64,000 nucleotides of DNA from Aestuariibaculum sediminum (GTDB lineage Bacteria; Bacteroidota; Bacteroidia; Flavobacteriales; Flavobacteriaceae). This document shows positions 54,401-62,325 of this stretch, piece after piece. Where the stretch lies: positions 168,447-232,446 of the forward strand of contig NZ_JACVXB010000005.1 of the NCBI RefSeq assembly GCF_014596945.1, written 5' to 3'. The notes beneath the pieces are model-generated. The model saw nothing but the letters and a program-made list of their open reading frames with translations, did not search any database and was not told where the DNA came from. How positions within the stretch are numbered: position 1 is the stretch's first letter; each line of letters opens with the position of its first letter. Both the position numbers and the translations under genes were made by a program.

Positions 54401-54705
54401 GAAACACTTAAATAAAAGTTTCCGTCAAAATCGGTTTGAACACCATTTACTGTGCCTTTTTCCAAAACATTTGCTCCAAGTAAAGGCATCCCCTTTTCGT
54501 CTTTAACAACCCCTTGAATATCAATTTTTTCCTGAGGCAAGACACTCACTTTAGCATTATTAATACCTTCTTTATAAGTATTAGATAAACCACCGGCAAA
54601 ACCTTGTGTTACGCAACATAAAAGTGCGACACCAGCCAGGCCAGTTCTTAAATCAAATTTTGAAACTAAAGCATTCTTATACTTTAGTCCATTAGTTTTT
54701 CCCAT
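51442..54705 (-). CDS. susC: SusC/RagA-family TonB-linked outer-membrane transporter
   Basis: The 1087-residue receptor imports oligosaccharides across the outer membrane using TonB energy. After a long signal region (about 1-38), a carboxypeptidase-like domain (IQGVVKDEKGMPLLGANV) leads to the TonB-box-like ALEEVVVVGYGTQ. The plug follows (SLGGRAAGLNANINSAQPGG, IRGSATGRSPLIVIDGMP, ILKDASATSIYGSKAAGGVILITTKRG). A 22-strand barrel ends in FSLGLQLTF. It is the first gene of the operon susC-susD-DUF4091 and is divergent from the sensor regulator gene. Confidence 0.97.
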   Translation of the reverse strand: MGKTNGLKYKNALVSKFDLRTGLAGVALLCCVTQGFAGGLSNTYKEGINNAKVSVLPQEKIDIQGVVKDEKGMPLLGANVLEKGTVNGVQTDFDGNFYLSVSNEKAVLQVSFMGYKTQEIVVGDKTTFEVVLVEDTAALEEVVVVGYGTQSRRTVTSSVASVDVSEAVKAPTSSIAQSLGGRAAGLNANINSAQPGGSVNLQIRGSATGRSPLIVIDGMPTSGFSPTSVGQYGTGSLDGVLSSLNPNDIESIDILKDASATSIYGSKAAGGVILITTKRGKKGGEALTVNVNASSGVQNFYNLPEMLNALDYMNETNRVNYEKWLYDSRQNIYELVPKPNGWTNPGAYTPIYSNAQIAEYENGTKQGTDFLGAVLQTGAVNTYDLSVSASQKNTRFYSSFSAFDQKGVIKNNDYSKYTGRVNVDQSFGDKMTGGVTINFSQINTDNISIGNGGTTENSGILTSALQFDPTLPIRNEDGGYQVNIRQSNFPNPVSYLDITNKTKMERFFANAYLEYKFLPELSLRTQVGFDRNQSESYGYVPTSTIAGLSFNGRADRAGNENTNRQFQALLNYRDTFGDNHHVSGTLGTEYMSYKWENLGVRATNFPYDGVLWNNLGLAADRANVWSGGGSSELISFFAKTSYDFNLKYFVNVNLRVDGSSNFAPNHQYGFFPGISVGWDVTREDFMQGSSNWLNQLKLRAGYGETGNDNIGTAFSDYYAPGANTMWGNQIISGVQLAGLGNPDLKWEKQVDINFGIDFSMFDNRVSGSIEYFNREISRILGQKDLLSSNSIGQVAYNLDAKKRTYGTELTLNTRNVETKDFNWNSTVTFTYYRDQWLKRDPSFVLGINQSPRQYFGEIWRYKSDGLVTLNTTDDLNQIPGTVKILDVNGYLLDADGNRVLDENDKPQYSGAPDGIIDAADLVKVGVNTPYTIGFNNVFNYKNFDLSIYTYGVFNRWKENATEVSYGGPAVNKMLANASNMQTNILDRYNSDNRSGTGVSSLQNYAKYGTGDFFLEEAWFVRVRDITLGYTLPSDILKKIHMNRLRVYGNVMNPFLFTPYTGMDPETDAYIGAYPNQRTFSLGLQLTF

Positions 54706-55052
54706 AGTTTTAAATTTAATTGGAGTTATTTAAAGATGTTAAACAAAAAAGCAGATAATAGCCTACTATCGCTACAGTTATAGTTTATTAACTACCTTTC
54801 GATTTAAGCTCCGGCCAACTAATTATACATCATTAGGTAAATACAATTAATTTGCCGCAAGCGACAACCCCTCAAACCTAGATGAAAAACCAAAAAAAAA
54901 TTAGCACAATTAGTTACAATAAGGTTACATTTGCATTACATTAAGGTTACACAGTAAAAAGTAAAACATTTTTTTATTCATATTTTACAGGGACTTCAAG
55001 ACATTTAACCTCGAAATTCGAAAATCATATTTAAAAAATACTAGGTTACTCT
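54706..55052. other. Divergent intergenic region between susC and sensor gene
   Basis: This 347-bp gap contains the four-fold GTTAC element and must hold both promoters. No clear TAnnTTTG box was identified for either gene. Confidence 0.5.
54913..54950. promoter_or_regulatory. Four-fold GTTAC element, copy 2
   Basis: Half-sites GTTAC, GTTAC, ATTAC, GTTAC start at 54913, 54924, 54935 and 54946, exactly 11 bp apart. It matches 47674-47711 at 34 of 38 positions. It lies 208 bp upstream of susC and 103 bp upstream of the sensor gene, so one protein could control both. Confidence 0.85.
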
Positions 55053-58000
55053 ATGCATATTAAATACCTCACTAGAATTTTACTTACAATCCTTGTATAC
55101 AACTCCTTTGTTAGTGCACAACAATACCAGTTGCAGTTTAAAAATTTAAATCATAAACAAGGATTATCCGATAGTCGAATTTCTGATGTACTTCAGACTT
55201 CAGACGGCATTATATGGATTGGTGGTCAAATTGCTGTAGACCGATTTGACGGAGAAAACACAACTCCATACGATTTAGGTATTAACAACACCATTAATCA
55301 ACTATTAGAAGACAACTCGGATCATGTTTGGGCAGCCACCCTAAATGGCCTTTTTGTTTTTAACAAATCCGAAAATAGTTTTAAAAAAATAAGCGAATAC
55401 CTCATTAAAAACAACCAAATTGTTAATCAAAACATCACGAGTATTGTTCAAGCTGAAGACAACTGGATTTATTTCAGCACTAAAAAAGGCATTATAGCTC
55501 GTTTTTTATATGATCCTGAAAATTACATTATAGAAAATAGTTTCGAAACATTAAAAACACCGAATGGTTTTGTGGGGCATGTAACAAAAATATCAAAAGC
55601 CAAGGACCATTCGTTTTGGCTAGGCACCAATACAGGTTCGATTTATAAATTAAAGGACGATTCTATTTCTCTGGCGTTCTCTGAAACCGAATACGATATA
55701 AAAGCCATTAACGATTTGTGCGAGGATTATAAAAACAATCTTTGGATAGGATCTAACATTCAAGGTTTAATAAGAATCAACTTATCCGACAAAAACATAA
55801 CCTATTATAATAATGCTGCCCAAACTAATAAATCAATAAACAATAATATAGTACTATCCTTACTACCCAGTAAAGACCATCTTTGGATAGGTACTGATGG
55901 TGGCGGATTAAATTTATACGAATACGAAACAGATTCATTTAGTTATTTCATTCAAGATAATAGTTCAAAATCTATTTCAGACAATTCTATACTTTCGGTA
56001 AAAAAGGGACTTAACGATAATATATTGTTAGGTACTGTGCACGGTGGCGTTTCTATATTTAAAAGCGAATTTGCCATTAAAAATATCCCTCCCGAAACGT
56101 TAGGGTTTACTCATGTTGACCAACAGGGCTCTATTATTCTAGAAGACAGCAATAATAATCTTTGGATTTCAGCGGGCCGGAACGGACTACTTAGGTATAC
56201 TCCTAGAACAAAAACCTCGAAAACTTATACCGAACAAACAAACAACAAACCAGGGCTTAACGGTAATATTGTATTATCACTTTTCGAGGATAAAAAACAC
56301 AGACTATGGATTGGCACATTTCGCGGCGGTTTAAATATTCTCGATTTAAATTCGGATGAGTTTATTACCGATTACGACACTAAAAAATTTAATTCAGTTT
56401 GGAACATTAAAGAAGATGGATATGGCAACATTTGGGTAGGTAACCGGGTTGGAATTACGATTTACGATAGCGATTTAAATATCGTAAAAGAACTAAGCCC
56501 CGTATCTCAAACCAATATCTTAGCCAATAGCACAAAAGCAATTTTTAAAGACATAAATAATGATATGTGGGTTGGTACCATTAATGGATTGTTCAAATAT
56601 GATTATGATACCAAATACACAAAAAAGCACAAATATATTCATGACAAAACCAACGCTAACACGATAAGCAATAACCATATTCTTTCCATTGGCCAGTGTA
56701 ATGATTTATCAATTTTAGTAGGGACTCACGGCCATGGAGTTAATAAATACAATAGAACCCATAATAACTTTGAGAGACTCGATGAATTAAACGGGAAAGC
56801 ATCGGTTACCCAAGGTATATTTCCTGACGAGTTAAATAATATTTGGCTAAGTACGCTTTCAGGCCTTGTAAAAATAGATTCTTCGGGGACTGCAACCAGC
56901 TTCGAAGAAAACGATGGTGTTTACCCGTTTACTGGTGGCGCGGCCATTACCGACCATAAAGGTCAAATTTTAATGGCGGGAAATTACGGTCTTTCATATT
57001 TTAGCCCTAAAGACTTAAACCCGACACCAACAAACTTTAAAATAAACTTTACCTCAGCACACCTTATTAACCGAGATTCAATACATGAATTATCATCAAC
57101 ACACCTAGCTGAATATCAAAACAACAAAAATAAAATCCTCGAAATAGATCCCGAGAATATTATGTTTAATATTAAATATGCGTGTGCCGACCCTATTATT
57201 AATGAAGAAATAAATTACGCTTACAAAATAAAAGAACTCGATAATTACTGGCACTCCATAGGTGAGCAACAGTCAATTTCATTCTCTAATTTAAAACCAG
57301 GAAAATACACTTTAGCGCTAAGAGGCGCCAATAAAAACGGTAAATGGGGACAGCACACCATATTTTTAAACATTAAAGTACTACCTACGTTATGGGAAAG
57401 CCTGTGGTTTAAAATTGTTATAATTATTTTCGCCATGGTACTTATTTACTTTATAATTACCTGGCGTATCTCTTCAATTAATAAACAAAAAGAAAATCTT
57501 AGCATTTTACTAAACCAAAGAGCTGAAGAAGTTAAACAGCAACAAAATAAAATTGCTGAAAACAAAATAAAAATTCTTGAAATAGAGAAAGAACACCAGG
57601 AATTACAACAAAAAAAGCTGGAAGGAGAGCTAGCATTCAAAACAAAAGAACTTACAAACAACACCCTAAGAACAGTTCACAAAAACGATCTTTTAAACGA
57701 CATAAAGGAAAACTTAAAAAAAGAGGTTAGACATAAAGATATAAACAAGGACAACTTAAAAAAATTAATTAGCCATATTGATGATAGTTTTATGTTAGAC
57801 AAGGAATGGGACCATTTTTACTCTTTATTTAATCAAATTCACCCCAGCTTTATTGAAAACTTAAAAACGTATAATCCGCAGCTTAACGAAAGAGAAATAA
57901 AATTATGTGCTTTAATTTTAATGGAGTTTACCTCTCAAAATATGGCAACCCTATTTGGCATTTCTTTAAGCTCTGTAAAAGTGGCACGCCACAGACTTAG

Positions 58001-58061
58001 AAAAAAACTAGAGTTAAACGAAAATGAATCTATTTTAGATTTTTTAAAAAAACTTCAATAG
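55053..58061 (+). CDS. Membrane sensor with two-component-type propeller, Y_Y_Y domain and C-terminal HTH
   Basis: The 1002-residue protein has a signal peptide (residues 1-23), then about 14 propeller repeats of the Reg_prop type (for example GIIWIGG, NLWIGSN, HLWIGTDGGGLN, RLWIGTFRGGLN). A Y_Y_Y-like domain (about 680-770) precedes a single membrane helix near 783-805 and a coiled coil (about 810-880). Residues 938-990 form a LuxR/GerE-like helix-turn-helix (NEREIKLCALILMEFTSQNMATLFGISLSSVKVARHRLRKKL). There is no kinase or receiver domain, so it signals directly from periplasm to DNA. Divergent from susC, it is the likely regulator of the locus. Confidence 0.93.
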   Translation: MHIKYLTRILLTILVYNSFVSAQQYQLQFKNLNHKQGLSDSRISDVLQTSDGIIWIGGQIAVDRFDGENTTPYDLGINNTINQLLEDNSDHVWAATLNGLFVFNKSENSFKKISEYLIKNNQIVNQNITSIVQAEDNWIYFSTKKGIIARFLYDPENYIIENSFETLKTPNGFVGHVTKISKAKDHSFWLGTNTGSIYKLKDDSISLAFSETEYDIKAINDLCEDYKNNLWIGSNIQGLIRINLSDKNITYYNNAAQTNKSINNNIVLSLLPSKDHLWIGTDGGGLNLYEYETDSFSYFIQDNSSKSISDNSILSVKKGLNDNILLGTVHGGVSIFKSEFAIKNIPPETLGFTHVDQQGSIILEDSNNNLWISAGRNGLLRYTPRTKTSKTYTEQTNNKPGLNGNIVLSLFEDKKHRLWIGTFRGGLNILDLNSDEFITDYDTKKFNSVWNIKEDGYGNIWVGNRVGITIYDSDLNIVKELSPVSQTNILANSTKAIFKDINNDMWVGTINGLFKYDYDTKYTKKHKYIHDKTNANTISNNHILSIGQCNDLSILVGTHGHGVNKYNRTHNNFERLDELNGKASVTQGIFPDELNNIWLSTLSGLVKIDSSGTATSFEENDGVYPFTGGAAITDHKGQILMAGNYGLSYFSPKDLNPTPTNFKINFTSAHLINRDSIHELSSTHLAEYQNNKNKILEIDPENIMFNIKYACADPIINEEINYAYKIKELDNYWHSIGEQQSISFSNLKPGKYTLALRGANKNGKWGQHTIFLNIKVLPTLWESLWFKIVIIIFAMVLIYFIITWRISSINKQKENLSILLNQRAEEVKQQQNKIAENKIKILEIEKEHQELQQKKLEGELAFKTKELTNNTLRTVHKNDLLNDIKENLKKEVRHKDINKDNLKKLISHIDDSFMLDKEWDHFYSLFNQIHPSFIENLKTYNPQLNEREIKLCALILMEFTSQNMATLFGISLSSVKVARHRLRKKLELNENESILDFLKKLQ

Positions 58062-58072
58062 CACACATAAAA

Positions 58073-59290
58073 CTATTGCCTCCTGTTAGCTAACAAAGGA
58101 GGTGCATCGCCATTAAAAGGATTCCATCGGCTTATACTTTTTGCCCCCATACCAGAGGCTCTAATAACAGCCCTGTCGCCATAACGCTCACGCATTTTAT
58201 CGAGTGCCTGATATAGTCTAATAGTTTTATCGTCGTCTTCAAACAAATCTATTTGATGCCCGCCTTCTACCAAATGGCTAAACTTAACCCCTATTAACCT
58301 CACCAATAACCGACGCTGATATAACTTATTATAAAGCTCCATAACCACAGGAATAATATGATGATCGGCCGAACTGTATGGAATACGTTTTTGCTGGGTA
58401 TACGTTTGAAAATCGGAATACCTGATTTTAAACGTAATACATGCCGTTAACTTATTACCCCGACGTAATTGATACGCTAAATTTTCGGCCATAGCGATAA
58501 TGATACTTTTAAGTTTATTGATATCTGTTGTGTCTTTATCGAAAGTTCTTTCGGTTGAGATAGACTTTCTCTCGCGATACTGAACTACGGGACTATTATC
58601 AATTCCGTTTGCTTTTTTCCAGATTACAATACCATTCTTACCAAACACCTTATGCATCATTTCCATAGGCATTTTTTGAATGGTTTGTATTTGCTTTATC
58701 CCAAGATCGCACATAGCCTTATAGGTAACACTACCTACCATAGGAATTTTTTTTACCGATAACGGCGAAAGAAACACTTTTTCATGCCCATTAGCTATTT
58801 GAATTTGATTATTAGGCTTTGCTTCGCCCGTTGCTATTTTAGAAACCGTTTTGTTTGCCGACAACCCAAAAGAAATAGGTAAACCTGTTTCCTTAATTAT
58901 CCTTAATCTTATTTCGGAAGCCAACTGAAGACAACCAAAAAACTTATCCATTCCTGTTAAATCGATATAAAATTCATCGATGGAAGACTTCTCATAAAGA
59001 GGAACACATTCCTTAATAATCTCGGTAACGGCATTAGAAAATTTGGTATAAACCCCCGAGTTTCCTCTTAAAATAACAGCTTCAGGACATAGTTGCTTTG
59101 CCATACGCATAGGCATGGCCGAATGTATACCAAATTTACGCGCCTCATAACTACAAGACGCTACAACACCGCGATCGGATGTCCCACCAATAAGTACAGG
59201 TTTTCCTATAAGCCTGCTGTCTAACAAACGTTCGCAAGACACAAAAAATGTATCTAAATCCATATGTACAATTGACCTGTTATTTATCAT
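58073..59290 (-). CDS. dinB: Y-family DNA polymerase IV
   Basis: The 405-residue translesion polymerase has MDLDTFFVSCERL (metal-binding Asp) and SSIDEFYIDLTGM (the SxDE catalytic motif). VYTKFS and the steric-gate region are conserved; helix-hairpin-helix and little-finger domains follow, with the FEDD segment IDLFEDDDK near the C-terminus. The start overlaps the dnaE stop by 4 bp (ATGA), so the two are translationally coupled. The downstream convergent gene ends 11 bp away. It bypasses DNA lesions at the cost of mutations. Confidence 0.95.
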   Translation of the reverse strand: MINNRSIVHMDLDTFFVSCERLLDSRLIGKPVLIGGTSDRGVVASCSYEARKFGIHSAMPMRMAKQLCPEAVILRGNSGVYTKFSNAVTEIIKECVPLYEKSSIDEFYIDLTGMDKFFGCLQLASEIRLRIIKETGLPISFGLSANKTVSKIATGEAKPNNQIQIANGHEKVFLSPLSVKKIPMVGSVTYKAMCDLGIKQIQTIQKMPMEMMHKVFGKNGIVIWKKANGIDNSPVVQYRERKSISTERTFDKDTTDINKLKSIIIAMAENLAYQLRRGNKLTACITFKIRYSDFQTYTQQKRIPYSSADHHIIPVVMELYNKLYQRRLLVRLIGVKFSHLVEGGHQIDLFEDDDKTIRLYQALDKMRERYGDRAVIRASGMGAKSISRWNPFNGDAPPLLANRRQ

Positions 59291-62253
59291 GCACTTATAT
59301 TTTTGTCTGAATATCTGGGATCTTCAATAATGGGTAAGCGTTCCATTTTAATCACCTCAACCGATAAACAATCGAACTCCTCCATCACTTTTCCTGTAAT
59401 ACTGTAAATACCTTTACCTCGAAATGGATACTTTGTTGCCACCGGCGGAAAATGCACCGTATCTATAAAATCGCCCGCAACATCTAAAAAGGTTCCAAAA
59501 TACATCGTTTTATTGTTAGATGTACTGGTGCGTTTTACGGTTACTAAATACCCATGAACAGTAATAACCCTACCTATATTATTTACTAAATCGAACGCGC
59601 GCATAGGATGACTTAATGGCTCCAATAGCAACTCAAACGGACTACATAACGAATACCCCAAAAGTTCCATTTCGTCGAAAGCATCTTCTAACGGACTTTG
59701 CCGTAATTCGGGAAGTACAAATGCTTTTCGTCTGGGCTTAAATAATGTTATCTCATGCTCATTATCGATTGCTTTACTCACTTTCATATGGGCCTCCCAC
59801 AACAATTCCTTTTTATTTTTTCCCGTAAAACGGAAGGCATTAATTTTAATTAAAATAATAAGTTGCTCGATACCAATAGCCACCCGATCTATAAAGTCGT
59901 CTAAATCGAAAAACAGTCCGTTTGCCTGTCGATCTTTAACAATTTTACTCCCTATTTTATGCTCGAAAGCATGTAAAAATTTAAAACCGATGTATATTGA
60001 CTTGCCTTTAATTACAGTATCAACACTACTACTATTTACACAAGGAGCTTCAATAATTCCGCCATGCATTCGGGCTTCATGCACGTAGTATTCGGTTTGA
60101 TAAAATCCCCCATAATTGTTTATAGTAGCCACCATATACTCCAAAGGATAACACGCCTTAAGAAACAAACTCTGATAACTTTCTACCGCATACGACGCCG
60201 AGTGCCCTTTGGCAAACGCATAGCCCGCAAAACTTTCAATTTGCCGCCAAATCTCTTTGGTTAAACTTAGCGCCTTATTCGATTTTTTACAGTTTTCAAA
60301 AAAGGTATCTTTCACTTTTAAAAACGCGTCTCTCGACCTGAATTTACCAGACATCCCGCGACGCAGCATATCGGCTTCACCCAAATTTAAACCTGCAAAA
60401 TAATGTGCCACTTTAATAACATCTTCCTGATATACCATAACCCCATACGTTTCGGGCATAATTTCGAGTAAAACCGGATGCGCATCGCGACGTCGATCGG
60501 GATATCGATACCGCATAATGTATTCGCGCATCATGCCAGACTTTGCCACCCCGGGCCTAATAACCGAACTCGCCGCCACCAACCCTAAATAATCATCGAC
60601 CTGAAGTTTTTTTAACAGCATACGCATGGCTGGCGACTCTACGTAAAAACAACCAATGACTTTGGCATTTTTTAGCAAGTATTTTATGGCTTCATCTTCT
60701 TTAAACCGCTTAATATCATGAATATCTATAGGAGCATCCTCTGGGTTGTTATACTTTATTATTTCTACAGCGTCTTTAATTTTACCCAAGCCACGCTGAC
60801 TCAAAATATCAAATTTATACAAGCCTATATCTTCGGCAACTACCATATCAAATTGCGTTGTTGGAAACCCTTTAGGCGGCATAAATGTGGCCGTATAATA
60901 ATGAATTGGTTTTTCTGAAATAATAATCCCCCCTGCATGAATCCCCAAGTAATTGGGAAAACCTTGTATGCGCTCACTATAAACAATAACCAGCTTCGAC
61001 AACTCATCTAAAGTATTATAATTAAAACGCCCCGAAGCCAAGACATCAATTTCGTGCTTTGGTAAACCAAACACTTTACCCAATTCGCGTATAGCTGCTT
61101 TGTGCTTAAATGTATTATAAACTGTAATGAGTGCCGTGTGCTTAAATCGTTTAAAAATAAAATGGGTAATATCATCTCTATCAGTCCAGGAAAAATCGAG
61201 ATCGAAATCGGGCGGATTGGTTCTGTAAAGATTAATAAAACGCTCAAAATACAAATCGAGTTCAATAGGATCAACATCGGTAATACGCAACAAATAAGCG
61301 ACAACACTATTAGCGCCGCTACCTCGCCCCACATAAAAATACCCTTTACTTCGGGCGTACTTTAAAATTTTCCAATTGATTAAAAAATAAGAAACAAAAC
61401 CTTTTTCTTTTATAATATTAAGCTCCTTAGTGATACGGTCCAACAAAGCATCATTCACCTTAGCATATCGATAAGCCACACCTTCATAAGTTAATTTTTT
61501 AAGCAACCTGAAATCTAAAGAAACATTTCCGGTATACGATTCCTGATTGTTTGGTGTTTGCTGTGAAAAATCGAAATCAATACAGCAGGCCTCTAACAAC
61601 CTTTCTGTATTTGTTATTATTTGAGGAAAATCCTTAAATGCCCTTATAATGGCGTCAGGTGGTTTCATTATATCATGCACAGAACCTTGCTGATCTAACG
61701 GAAGTTTACTTAAAAGTGTATTATTATCAATGGCTCGCAATAAGCGATGGGTGTTAAAATCCTTTTTATCCCTAAAAGATAATGTTTCAAGAATTACTAC
61801 TTTATTTAAATGGTTTACATACTTTGAAAACCTGAATCTATTCAGGTCTTTTGCAGAAACCCCTATAAATTCGTTGTTATTCAAAGCCTTAACATCTATA
61901 GCATTTTGATACGGATAAATAACAAAAACATCGGAAACAGATGGTGGCCGCTCTGAAAAAGACAAATCATGATGCAAATGATTCGACAAATAATCGTTTA
62001 TATTTTTAAAGCCTTTATTATTCTTAGCGAGTAGCACAAAATGCTGTTTGGCTGCATTTCTAAAATCGACACCAATAATGGGTTTTATTCCGTAATTTGA
62101 AGATAAACGCACAAAATCCAAACAAGCCGAAGTCGTATTAATATCGGTTAACGCCATAGCCTTTACACCATAATAATGCCCAATTTTTAAGAGCATTTCA
62201 GGCGCAATGGTACCATACCTTAAACTATAATATGAGTGACAATTTAAATACAA
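59287..62253 (-). CDS. Short DNA polymerase III alpha subunit (error-prone DnaE-like)
   Basis: The 988-residue protein is shorter than replicative DnaE (about 1100-1500). It has an N-terminal PHP domain (1-200, MYLNCHSYYSLRYGTIAPE), palm residues in PPDFDLDFSWTDRDD, the fingers, and a C-terminal OB-like domain (about 880-960). The start codon is TTG at 62253; no ATG is in frame nearby. It is co-transcribed with dinB and divergent from the LexA-like repressor. A replicative DnaE is expected elsewhere. This arrangement acts like the imuB-dnaE2 mutasome of other bacteria. Confidence 0.92.
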   Translation of the reverse strand: MYLNCHSYYSLRYGTIAPEMLLKIGHYYGVKAMALTDINTTSACLDFVRLSSNYGIKPIIGVDFRNAAKQHFVLLAKNNKGFKNINDYLSNHLHHDLSFSERPPSVSDVFVIYPYQNAIDVKALNNNEFIGVSAKDLNRFRFSKYVNHLNKVVILETLSFRDKKDFNTHRLLRAIDNNTLLSKLPLDQQGSVHDIMKPPDAIIRAFKDFPQIITNTERLLEACCIDFDFSQQTPNNQESYTGNVSLDFRLLKKLTYEGVAYRYAKVNDALLDRITKELNIIKEKGFVSYFLINWKILKYARSKGYFYVGRGSGANSVVAYLLRITDVDPIELDLYFERFINLYRTNPPDFDLDFSWTDRDDITHFIFKRFKHTALITVYNTFKHKAAIRELGKVFGLPKHEIDVLASGRFNYNTLDELSKLVIVYSERIQGFPNYLGIHAGGIIISEKPIHYYTATFMPPKGFPTTQFDMVVAEDIGLYKFDILSQRGLGKIKDAVEIIKYNNPEDAPIDIHDIKRFKEDEAIKYLLKNAKVIGCFYVESPAMRMLLKKLQVDDYLGLVAASSVIRPGVAKSGMMREYIMRYRYPDRRRDAHPVLLEIMPETYGVMVYQEDVIKVAHYFAGLNLGEADMLRRGMSGKFRSRDAFLKVKDTFFENCKKSNKALSLTKEIWRQIESFAGYAFAKGHSASYAVESYQSLFLKACYPLEYMVATINNYGGFYQTEYYVHEARMHGGIIEAPCVNSSSVDTVIKGKSIYIGFKFLHAFEHKIGSKIVKDRQANGLFFDLDDFIDRVAIGIEQLIILIKINAFRFTGKNKKELLWEAHMKVSKAIDNEHEITLFKPRRKAFVLPELRQSPLEDAFDEMELLGYSLCSPFELLLEPLSHPMRAFDLVNNIGRVITVHGYLVTVKRTSTSNNKTMYFGTFLDVAGDFIDTVHFPPVATKYPFRGKGIYSITGKVMEEFDCLSVEVIKMERLPIIEDPRYSDKNISA

Positions 62254-62275
62254 AAACCAGTTCCTTTTAATTATT

Positions 62276-62322
62276 CTACAAAATTAACTACAATATGTAG
62301 TAAACATTGCTTAATTTTGTAG
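62276..62322. promoter_or_regulatory. Symmetric divergent promoter/operator of the mutagenesis cassette
   Basis: A perfect 12-bp inverted repeat, CTACAAAATTAA (62276-62287) and TTAATTTTGTAG (62311-62322), encloses a 13-bp palindrome CTACAATATGTAG (62288-62300). Each outer arm contains a -7 box TAATTTTG, one for dnaE-dinB (62286 to 62279) and one for the repressor gene (62312-62319). Four CTACA/TGTAG half-sites are thus placed on both promoters, fitting repression by a LexA-like dimer. Confidence 0.8.
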
Positions 62323-62325
62323 CAT

